A DNA stretch of 64,000 nt from Anthropogastromicrobium sp052273485 (GTDB lineage Bacteria; Bacillota; Clostridia; Lachnospirales; Lachnospiraceae), in contig DAVZID010000004.1 in assembly GCA_052273485.1 (NCBI GenBank), forward strand, positions 38,418-102,417. The letters are read 5' to 3'. Below are positions 9,593 to 18,842 of this stretch, piece after piece. The notes below the pieces were generated by a model. It saw only the letters and a list, made by a program, of their open reading frames with translations. It had not been told where the DNA came from and ran no database searches. How positions within the stretch are numbered: position 1 is the first letter of the stretch; each line of letters begins with the position of its first letter. Both the position numbers and the translations under genes were made by a program.

Positions 9593-12500
9593 ATTTCAAT
9601 CCACACCTTCCTTGCGGAAGGTGACTTCAATACTTCGTCACTGTCATATGGCGGTACTTATTTCAATCCACACCTTCCTTGCGGAAGGTGACATACGCCG
9701 GTAGAGGTTATCGAAAAGGTTATAGTATTTCAATCCACACCTTCCTTGCGGAAGGTGACCCGTCTTCAGCGTAATCGACCGTACTGGAAGCGTTATTTCA
9801 ATCCACACCTTCCTTGCGGAAGGTGACACGGCAACTGGACGAACCGTGGCAACGTGAACGTATTTCAATCCACACCTTCCTTGCGGAAGGTGACAAGCAG
9901 GCAGTTGATACCCTGATCGGGTACACAAAATTTCAATCCACACCTTCCTTGCGGAAGGTGACGGCGCAGGACTTCTGGAAAGACTGGGACGCAAAGATTT
10001 CAATCCACACCTTCCTTGCGGAAGGTGACTTTTCGGGCAAACAAAGAAGAGATAGAGTATCTGATTTCAATCCACACCTTCCTTGCGGAAGGTGACGTCA
10101 ATGACACCGGCGCTACCTGGTTATATAGCTTATTTCAATCCACACCTTCCTTGCGGAAGGTGACAATACCGGACTGGGCGGAAACAACAGACGAATTTAT
10201 TTCAATCCACACCTTCCTTGCGGAAGGTGACCAGAGGTGTGCATCCCGGATACGATGCTAGAGAATATTTCAATCCACACCTTCCTTGCGGAAGGTGACC
10301 CGTGCGTTTCATAATCGTAATCGTAGCCATAAGATTTCAATCCACACCTTCCTTGCGGAAGGTGACCGACTACGACGATCCATACAGTGAGATCATCGCG
10401 ATTTCAATCCACACCTTCCTTGCGGAAGGTGACATAGTTACAATGATACCTGCTAAAAATCCACCAATATTTCAATCCACACCTTCCTTGCGGAAGGTGA
10501 CGTGGAGCTGAGCCGTGATATTGCAGCATGGCAAATTTCAATCCACACCTTCCTTGCGGAAGGTGACCCGTGCGTTTCATAATCGTAATCGTAGCCATAA
10601 GATTTCAATCCACACCTTCCTTGCGGAAGGTGACCGACTACGACGATCCATACAGTGAGATCATCGCGATTTCAATCCACACCTTCCTTGCGGAAGGTGA
10701 CAACCCACGGGTCTATGAAATAGGTGAGTGGGAAATATTTCAATCCACACCTTCCTTGCGGAAGGTGACGTTAACTAAGCCATATATGGTAAAGGTAACA
10801 CCAATTTCAATCCACACCTTCCTTGCGGAAGGTGACGGCGGACAATTCCCAGGCCGAGGCGGTAAAAGCCATTTCAATCCACACCTTCCTTGCGGAAGGT
10901 GACCCATCTGACACGATTTCAGCAGGAGCTGATCAAGATTTCAATCCACACCTTCCTTGCGGAAGGTGACGAGAGCAGGAAAAGAAAGGAGATAACTTAG
11001 ATGATTTCAATCCACACCTTCCTTGCGGAAGGTGACGGAGACTCCTTGTCGCCTGCATCCGAAGTTACACGATTTCAATCCACACCTTCCTTGCGGAAGG
11101 TGACGAATGTTACTGCCGGAGCGGGGACCAATGTATATATTTCAATCCACACCTTCCTTGCGGAAGGTGACTGGCAAAATTTATTGAACTGGAAGCTGAT
11201 GTAACAATTTCAATCCACACCTTCCTTGCGGAAGGTGACGTTATGTATCTTTGGGTACGCGTCAAAGTCTGTATTTCAATCCACACCTTCCTTGCGGAAG
11301 GTGACGTTGTAATCCCGGTCGATGATGTAATCTGACGGATTTCAATCCACACCTTCCTTGCGGAAGGTGACTTGGAACCGCTTGTGAAAAATATCAAATC
11401 GCAAACAATTTCAATCCACACCTTCCTTGCGGAAGGTGACGCTTTGTTCCTCCTTCTCGGTGTGATCGAGCTGAGATTTCAATCCACACCTTCCTTGCGG
11501 AAGGTGACCAGATACAGGGCTTGAAATGCACCATATTTTCGGGGATTTCAATCCACACCTTCCTTGCGGAAGGTGACCGTCAATCACTTCTGTTCTGATC
11601 TCTCCAAATTCTATTTCAATCCACACCTTCCTTGCGGAAGGTGACCATGATACGCAGGCTTAGTGCTGCGATCAGCAAGATTTCAATCCACACCTTCCTT
11701 GCGGAAGGTGACGCCGCCAAAGATAACACACCCAACAATCAGATATATTTCAATCCACACCTTCCTTGCGGAAGGTGACCCTGCTGCATCCAAGCTTTTT
11801 ACAAGATCTTCAAATTTCAATCCACACCTTCCTTGCGGAAGGTGACTCTACTGCAACATTATCCATATAGGTATAACAATCATTTCAATCCACACCTTCC
11901 TTGCGGAAGGTGACCATAGGTCTTTGCTGTCTTCACCTGATCAGCCTATTTCAATCCACACCTTCCTTGCGGAAGGTGACCGAGTGTTCCCAAAAGTGTT
12001 ATGCTGCAAAAATTATTTCAATCCACACCTTCCTTGCGGAAGGTGACCGAGTGTTCCCAAAAGTGTTATGCTGCAAAAATTATTTCAATCCACACCTTCC
12101 TTGCGGAAGGTGACGGACGCACCACATGGGCCTGTTGCCGAGGATGCACCATTTCAATCCACACCTTCCTTGCGGAAGGTGACGTTGTAATCCCGGTCGA
12201 TGATGTAATCTGACGGATTTCAATCCACACCTTCCTTGCGGAAGGTGACCAAAAGCGAATATAAAAACTTTAGTGCCACACCGATTTCAATCCACACCTT
12301 CCTTGCGGAAGGTGACCAAATCAGTTGATGAACTAAAGAGTGATTTAGTAATTTCAATCCACACCTTCCTTGCGGAAGGTGACAGAAAATCCAGTAACCA
12401 AATTTATCAGATAATTTATTTCAATCCACACCTTCCTTGCGGAAGGTGACGTTCCGTACTGAGTCGGAATCACTTCCAAACCAATTTCAATCCACACCTT

Positions 12501-15476
12501 CCTTGCGGAAGGTGACCGATCTAGGCACACGATTATTTGCCACACGAGAGATTTCAATCCACACCTTCCTTGCGGAAGGTGACGTATATGTGCAAGCACG
12601 GCAGGCACAGTATATGATTTCAATCCACACCTTCCTTGCGGAAGGTGACAAGCCCACGCCATTAGATACAGAGGTAGGGCGGTGATTTCAATCCACACCT
12701 TCCTTGCGGAAGGTGACTGATATGGACTTTGAATATGGAAAGGAAGAGAAAAATTTCAATCCACACCTTCCTTGCGGAAGGTGACGCCCAAGATATTGCT
12801 TTCCTAACCATATAGCCATTATTTCAATCCACACCTTCCTTGCGGAAGGTGACCGCTTTCTTACTTCGACTTTCAACGCTGCTGCGATTTCAATCCACAC
12901 CTTCCTTGCGGAAGGTGACGATACCTGCTACACATAAGTGCCGTGGGTATCACAATTTCAATCCACACCTTCCTTGCGGAAGGTGACTTGGAATTGCCTT
13001 ATGATTAAGCTTTGTACCATCTATTTCAATCCACACCTTCCTTGCGGAAGGTGACAACAGCCGGTGCCGTGAGCGTGGAACACATGCAGATTTCAATCCA
13101 CACCTTCCTTGCGGAAGGTGACCCTTTCGATATTAACTATATCACACCCTAAAAAATTTCAATCCACACCTTCCTTGCGGAAGGTGACCCGAACAGGCAT
13201 TAGCACGTTGTTCGGTTACTGGGAATTTCAATCCACACCTTCCTTGCGGAAGGTGACAAGCCCACGCCATTAGATACAGAGGTAGGGCGGTGATTTCAAT
13301 CCACACCTTCCTTGCGGAAGGTGACTGATATGGACTTTGAATATGGAAAGGAAGAGAAAAATTTCAATCCACACCTTCCTTGCGGAAGGTGACGGCAAGA
13401 CAGATGAAGAAATCAAAGCCACAAGAATTTCAATCCACACCTTCCTTGCGGAAGGTGACCGACTAAAAGCGATATATTTAATCTTTTACGAAATTTCAAT
13501 CCACACCTTCCTTGCGGAAGGTGACCAAAGCTGCGTTAGTCGAGTTTAATAAGTTTGCAGAATTTCAATCCACACCTTCCTTGCGGAAGGTGACAGGTGA
13601 TCAGCGAGTCACCACTAAAAATCAATGTAATTTCAATCCACACCTTCCTTGCGGAAGGTGACAACTTTTCGTCCCTGATAGGTGTCAAACTCAACAATTT
13701 CAATCCACACCTTCCTTGCGGAAGGTGACAGGGTTACGGTTGGTTACGGTTAAGGTTACGGTTATTTCAATCCACACCTTCCTTGCGGAAGGTGACGAGC
13801 TGATGATATTCCGTTTGACGGTTTACTGACAATTTCAATCCACACCTTCCTTGCGGAAGGTGACCTACTACTCTACTCTGTTGGGGAATTTTGGCGAATT
13901 TCAATCCACACCTTCCTTGCGGAAGGTGACGTAACTTTTAAGTTACATTTTCATTATAGTTAATATTTCAATCCACACCTTCCTTGCGGAAGGTGACCGC
14001 CTGCTCGATCTCTGCATTGATCTGATATAATATTTCAATCCACACCTTCCTTGCGGAAGGTGACTAACCTGGGTCGCTAAGAAGGAAGAGTTTAAGCAAT
14101 TTCAATCCACACCTTCCTTGCGGAAGGTGACGTACACGCATACAACAGACGGCTATTTAATCCGATTTCAATCCACACCTTCCTTGCGGAAGGTGACATT
14201 GTTGGGAGAGACACAAGAAAACAAAGCAAAAAATTTCAATCCACACCTTCCTTGCGGAAGGTGACCCAAAAGGCCAGACCGGTCGGAAACACCCGAAAGA
14301 TTTCAATCCACACCTTCCTTGCGGAAGGTGACTGCTTAAAAACCAGTTATATGTGCCAGGCTCAAATTTCAATCCACACCTTCCTTGCGGAAGGTGACTT
14401 GCAGGAATTAGCGATAATCCTACGCTCACTTGATTTCAATCCACACCTTCCTTGCGGAAGGTGACTACGGCAAGGGTGGGGCGATCGCGATCCACTTAAT
14501 ATTTCAATCCACACCTTCCTTGCGGAAGGTGACGTATTCATAGATCCCGATATACTTTTCATTTTTCAATTTCAATCCACACCTTCCTTGCGGAAGGTGA
14601 CTATTGGAGCTATGCTTAACATAGGGTATAAGTTTATTTCAATCCACACCTTCCTTGCGGAAGGTGACTTCCAGAACCTCCGACACCTCAGCGTGGATCA
14701 GCATTTCAATCCACACCTTCCTTGCGGAAGGTGACGCGGTATATCAGGAGATTGCGTATCAGAACACTGATTTCAATCCACACCTTCCTTGCGGAAGGTG
14801 ACTTACTGCGGCGATTATCAGTACAATCGCTTAAAAATTTCAATCCACACCTTCCTTGCGGAAGGTGACATCTTTTTCTACGCCGCCAATAGAAAAGGCA
14901 GGGTATTTCAATCCACACCTTCCTTGCGGAAGGTGACGTAAGAGGCTTTTACAGAAGGAGCAAAACTGGAAAATTTCAATCCACACCTTCCTTGCGGAAG
15001 GTGACGGGACTTCCAGTGATTTTAAGTTGTGCCGTAGCATTTCAATCCACACCTTCCTTGCGGAAGGTGACACAAAGGCAATGGAAAAACGGTTTGCTTG
15101 TACAGATTTCAATCCACACCTTCCTTGCGGAAGGTGACCAATCAGCCATACGATCTTCGAGTACAGCTGATTATTTCAATCCACACCTTCCTTGCGGAAG
15201 GTGACAAGCGCCATTGCTTGCCAAGAAAACGAGCCAAACAATTTCAATCCACACCTTCCTTGCGGAAGGTGACGTTGTCTACAAAGTAAACGATAAGGAT
15301 CTGTTACAATTTCAATCCACACCTTCCTTGCGGAAGGTGACGACATTTGATCCTTGAAGAAATCAAAGAATATGCCATTTCAATCCACACCTTCCTTGCG
15401 GAAGGTGACCTGAATTTGCCAGCATGGCAAGACACGGATTCATATTTCAATCCACACCTTCCTTGCGGAAGGTGAC
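9593..15476 (-). CRISPR. type I-C CRISPR array, 88 repeats and 87 spacers
   Basis: Counting repeat starts by hand from 9593 to 15444 gives 88 copies of a 33-nt repeat; steps of 66-69 nt imply 33-36-nt spacers. In the transcribed (minus) sense each repeat begins GTCACCTTCC, has an 8-bp stem CACCTTCC/GGAAGGTG closed by a GCAA loop, and ends GTGGATTGAAAT, the classic type I-C end. I saw no variant copy, including at the trailer end (9593-9625). The cas genes lie upstream in the same direction, so the newest spacers should be near 15440. Six spacers occur twice (11=15, 12=16, 26=39, 36=37, 46=55, 47=56, counting from the 9593 end), leaving 81 distinct. ORFs across the array are repeat artefacts. 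Confidence 0.99.
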
Positions 15477-15600
15477 ATCAAAAATATCTATAATTATTTT
15501 TTTATAATGCATATTTTTATGCATTATATTTTATCCTACTTATAGATTTTGCTTCTTTTCTTCACTCTAGCACATAGTTGTGCATTTTTCAATTAATTTT
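15477..15600 (-). promoter_or_regulatory. CRISPR leader
   Basis: A+T-rich sequence immediately upstream (minus sense) of the first repeat, where new spacers would be inserted and array transcription begins. It contains the array promoter and, 26-53 bp from the first repeat, a perfect 11-bp inverted repeat TATAATGCATA / TATGCATTATA with a TTTT loop (15503-15528). Confidence 0.8.
15564..15592 (-). promoter_or_regulatory. promoter of the CRISPR array
   Basis: On the minus strand TTGAAA (15592-15587) and TAGAGT (15569-15564) are 17 bp apart; the start would be near 15557, giving about an 80-nt leader transcript before the first repeat. The spacer between the two boxes carries a dyad GCACA-TAGT-TGTGC (15570-15583), a possible operator. 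Confidence 0.55.
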
Positions 15601-15609
15601 TTAATATTT

Positions 15610-15660
15610 TCAGGTGCGAATCTCCTAGCTTTTTTTATATCACTTCCGATTCGCACCTGA
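15610..15660. repeat. 13-bp perfect inverted repeat between cas2 and the CRISPR leader
   Basis: TCAGGTGCGAATC (15610-15622) is matched by GATTCGCACCTGA (15648-15660) across 25 bp. No U-tract follows on the minus strand (GAAAATATT), so it is not a standard terminator for the cas operon. My recollection is that similar GTGCGAA...TTCGCAC elements occur downstream of cas2 in other type I-C loci, but I cannot check that here. The rest of 15661-15853 shows nothing convincing. Confidence 0.85.
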
Positions 15661-15853
15661 TTTTAAATTCTTTCTTTTTCATCTCTAAAAAATTAAAATA
15701 TCAGAAATATTTTGTCAATAATCTAAGCTCACTTCCTTAATAATATCTTTGCCATTACTACTAAATAGCCAATATTCCATTCTTTTACAGAGATAAAATG
15801 TTTCAATGAATATACTACACGAAAGTGAATGATCTTGTCTCTGTATTCTTACA

Positions 15854-16144
15854 TTATAAAATTAATACATCATCTGCTGCTATACCATTATCTATTCCAA
15901 TGTGCTCTACCTTTGTTTTATACTTATTTCCAAGATAATAAAATCGCAAGCTATCTTTTTCTTCATCTATCAATTCAATCAATGAAGCCTTTAGCTGCAC
16001 ACATTGCGTAGCATCAAGAATACATTCAAATACTGAATTTTGAACTCTTCTGCCATAATTAACACACTGTTTTGCCACTTTTCTTAATCTTGTTTTTCCA
16101 GCAGATGTCTCCGTATTCACATCATATGTAATCAATACAAGCAT
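15854..16144 (-). CDS. cas2: CRISPR-associated endoribonuclease/integration factor Cas2
   Basis: Partner of Cas1 in the spacer integration complex. The start MLVLITYDVNTE holds the conserved beta-strand aspartate of the ferredoxin-like fold, followed by RLRKVAKQCVNYGRRVQNSVFEC, typical of type I-C Cas2. It has 96 residues, normal length. It is the last cas gene, 35 bp after cas1 and about 380 bp before the array. Confidence 0.97.
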   Translation of the reverse strand: MLVLITYDVNTETSAGKTRLRKVAKQCVNYGRRVQNSVFECILDATQCVQLKASLIELIDEEKDSLRFYYLGNKYKTKVEHIGIDNGIAADDVLIL

Positions 16145-16179
16145 CCGTTTTCCTTCCTTTTCTCATATTCTCCAACCAA

Positions 16180-17211
16180 CTACTTCCATAAAAACGGTGG
16201 ATACTCTTCTAAATCACCTCTTAAATACCTTGCCAAAAGCATTGCCTGAACAAATGGAACAAGTCCCCACTCCACTTTTTCTTCCAAAAATGGATGCACA
16301 ATTTCTTCTTTCTTTCGCTTCTGCCACTCGATTAGCACTGTTTTTCTAGCATCTTCCTTCAAGATAACAGCTCCATTTTCGGATTTTTTGAATTGCTTTC
16401 CAGTAACAATCTTTTTGTTAATCAATGTCAGTACAAAGCGATCTGCAAATGATGATCTTAACTCCTCCATCATGTCAAGCGCCAACGAACATCTACCAGG
16501 TCGATCTGTATGCATAAATCCCACATATGGATCCAATCCCACTGCCTCAAGTGCAGATGCCATTGAATTCGCTAATAGTGTATATACAAAAGAAAGTAAC
16601 GCATTCACATTATCCATAGGAGGTCGTTTATTTCTTCCTTGAAAAATAAAGTCTTTTTTCTGCTGAAGAATCAATTCATCAAATACACGAAAATATGTGC
16701 TTGCTGCCTCACCCTCTAATCCTCTAAGACGATCAATATCCTCGCATTTATTGATTTCTTTCAGTGTTCGCTTTAATGTATCAGATGCAGCTTTTACTTC
16801 TGGTACATCAATTTGCATACTATGATCTCGAACAGCACGTTCCAAAACCCATCTTGCATTATGTACTTTTCCCATAATACAATTTCTTGCAATCGGAAGT
16901 TTTTTCATCTCATCCATCGAAACCGCATATTGTTTTTTCCGAAGCAATACATTTCCCTTTGTTTTTCCACTTATCCGAGCTAAAAATCTTCCCTGAGGCG
17001 TGACATAGCATAATGAAACATTTCGCTCTGCGCAAGCCTCCATCAATGCTGGGCTAGTTCCTCGGTATCCAAATGATATAATTGCCTCCAGATTATGAAG
17101 TGGTAATCTTCCCAGTTCATTTTCTTTCTCAAGAATAACAACATTTTCCCCATCCAATGCCAAATAACTGTCAGCAGATGTTACATACAGGGTATTTAGT
17201 AATTTTTTCAT
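16180..17211 (-). CDS. cas1: CRISPR-associated endonuclease Cas1 (type I-C)
   Basis: Integrase that joins new spacers to the leader-repeat junction. The metal-binding residues are visible: Glu in LRGLEGEAASTYF, His in GFMHTDRPGR and Asp in SLALDMMEELR. At 343 residues it has the usual Cas1c length, and the start MKKLLNTLYVTSADSYLALDGE is the family's N-terminal strand. It sits 14 bp after cas4 and 35 bp before cas2, so the adaptation genes form one translational block. Confidence 0.98.
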   Translation of the reverse strand: MKKLLNTLYVTSADSYLALDGENVVILEKENELGRLPLHNLEAIISFGYRGTSPALMEACAERNVSLCYVTPQGRFLARISGKTKGNVLLRKKQYAVSMDEMKKLPIARNCIMGKVHNARWVLERAVRDHSMQIDVPEVKAASDTLKRTLKEINKCEDIDRLRGLEGEAASTYFRVFDELILQQKKDFIFQGRNKRPPMDNVNALLSFVYTLLANSMASALEAVGLDPYVGFMHTDRPGRCSLALDMMEELRSSFADRFVLTLINKKIVTGKQFKKSENGAVILKEDARKTVLIEWQKRKKEEIVHPFLEEKVEWGLVPFVQAMLLARYLRGDLEEYPPFLWK

Positions 17212-17225
17212 TATATTCCTCTCTT

Positions 17226-17891
17226 TTAAGTCATTTCATCTGATAACGCAGCATTGATATATGCTCTAACGTCCTTTTTTTTACCAAGTTTTGGCAGACA
17301 AATCTCTTTGAGTGAACATGCATTACAGCTTTTGCTCCATTTCACTTTTGGTGTATAGCCTCGTTTGTACAGTTGATGCATCTCCTCAAATGCAGTTTTC
17401 ACAAAATCTCTCAACTGTGGTGTTGCTTCCACAGTTTCCCTGCGCCTGATTTCCCCATAAAAGATTGCACCATGCGATATCTCAGTTTGAAACATCTCTT
17501 CCAAACAAATAATCTGAGCGACCAATTGCAATCGATCCATTTCTGTTATCTTAGGAGTGCCTCTCTTATATTCTACTGGATACACCTGATAACAGCCCCT
17601 GTGACCATGTAATTGAATTCCCTCTTCTGTTTTTCTAAACTCCACAATATCACATTCTCCAGACACACCCATTTTCTTTGAACTAATTGGCAACGCATGG
17701 ACCGTCAGAACATCCTTTGACTTTTGAATCAAATTAATATCATGTGCTCTTTTGTGCATTAGCTCTCCTTCTACTGTACGCACATTGTCTTCCCACTGCT
17801 GCTCAATATGAATCAAAGCCCATTGGCGTCTACAAAATGCAAAATGTTGTATACCAGATAGCATCAAATATTCATCTTCCTGATAGTCCAT
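17226..17891 (-). CDS. cas4: CRISPR-associated exonuclease Cas4
   Basis: RecB-like nuclease that trims prespacers and helps select the PAM. The iron-sulfur cysteines are one near the N-terminus (FAFCRRQWALIHIEQQW) and three at the C-terminus (CNACSLKEICLPKLGKK). The nuclease motifs GECDIVEF and YPVEYKRGTPK provide the catalytic Asp, Glu and Lys. The 221-residue length is normal. It lies between cas7 and cas1, as expected for type I-C. Confidence 0.97.
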   Translation of the reverse strand: MDYQEDEYLMLSGIQHFAFCRRQWALIHIEQQWEDNVRTVEGELMHKRAHDINLIQKSKDVLTVHALPISSKKMGVSGECDIVEFRKTEEGIQLHGHRGCYQVYPVEYKRGTPKITEMDRLQLVAQIICLEEMFQTEISHGAIFYGEIRRRETVEATPQLRDFVKTAFEEMHQLYKRGYTPKVKWSKSCNACSLKEICLPKLGKKKDVRAYINAALSDEMT

Positions 17892-17950
17892 GCGTACTGC
17901 CCTCCTTAGATTATCTTCTGTTCTGTCGCTTTTTTCATTCTCTCTTCCTA

Positions 17951-18841
17951 TTAAATTTTTCGCATCACTTCTACTGAGTCAGGAATTTTCTCTGTATGAA
18001 GCGTTACCTCATAGTCAGAATATTTTCTTGCGCAAATAACGCCCTCTTTACGATGCACATCTACAGCATCAAAAAGCTTATATGCTGGACAGTTTCCAAG
18101 CTCAGAATCATGCTTAAATACAATCAATTCACGTACTGCCATGTTTCCTCTAGCCGCTGAATGGTCATTTTCAAACATATTAATAATAGCCTGCCATAAA
18201 AGTTCCAAATCTTCCTCGCTGAATCCTGTCACCTTCCTTGCAAGATTTGCAGAAACATACCCTTCTGTCTGGTATAATGCATATGGAATAATAGACTTTC
18301 TTCCCATCTCCGTTTTCTTTTCCTCTGCATCCTTTTCAGTTGTGATCGCAACACGCGTAATCGTTACTTCCTGGCTAATAACTGGATCAATACTTTTCGC
18401 AAATCCCAGCTGCACCGGTCCTCTAACCTGACCACAATTTAGAGCCGCCTTCACAAATGTTGTCATAACAGCTCCAAATGTACGGATATCGAAAAAGTTG
18501 TCACACATATAATTTCGGATTTTTAAATCAATATCCGGATCCTTCTTTTTTGCTTCCTTTACGCTTTTATCAGTCACTTCAATAGACTGATATGCTTCAT
18601 TATCACTGCGATTCAGCGGAACACCTTCCTTTACATAAATTCGATATCCTGGCTCACTTTCCTTTACAAGTTCCACATAATTTCGGATTTTGCGTTTCAA
18701 GCACACATCTGTTACTAATCCATATCCACTTTCTGGATCAATTCTTGGAAGATTTCCTGCATCTGGATCTCCATTAGGATTTCCATTTTCCACGTCAAAT
18801 AAAATCATAAATTCATATCGATTCTTAATTGCTTCTGACAT
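17951..18841 (-). CDS. cas7: Cascade backbone protein Cas7c (Csd2)
   Basis: Forms the filament of the type I-C surveillance complex along the crRNA. The N-terminal motif FDVENGNPNGDPDAGNLPR and the following LVTDVCLKRKIRNYVE are diagnostic of Csd2. I start it at ATG 18841 (MSEAIKN), which has GAAGGGAG upstream and falls 1 nt after the cas8c stop codon. A longer frame from 18865 would overlap cas8c by 23 bp and would start inside the ribosome binding site. This gives about 296 residues. Confidence 0.97.
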   Translation of the reverse strand: MSEAIKNRYEFMILFDVENGNPNGDPDAGNLPRIDPESGYGLVTDVCLKRKIRNYVELVKESEPGYRIYVKEGVPLNRSDNEAYQSIEVTDKSVKEAKKKDPDIDLKIRNYMCDNFFDIRTFGAVMTTFVKAALNCGQVRGPVQLGFAKSIDPVISQEVTITRVAITTEKDAEEKKTEMGRKSIIPYALYQTEGYVSANLARKVTGFSEEDLELLWQAIINMFENDHSAARGNMAVRELIVFKHDSELGNCPAYKLFDAVDVHRKEGVICARKYSDYEVTLHTEKIPDSVEVMRKI

Positions 18842-18842
18842 T

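Noticed and set aside
9644..15289. Many ORFs of 60-119 residues within the array, with repeated SIHTFLAEGD, HLPQGRCGLK or SPSARKVWIE peptides
   Set aside because: They are translations of the CRISPR repeat in different frames, not genes.
15715..15780. 21-codon ORF (MEYWLFSSNG...) between cas2 and the leader on the minus strand
   Set aside because: No ribosome binding site and very short; nothing else supports it.
18229..18243. CACCTTCCTTGC, shared with the array repeat, inside cas7
   Set aside because: A 12-base match within a coding region, without the handle sequence or a stem; coincidence is enough to explain it.
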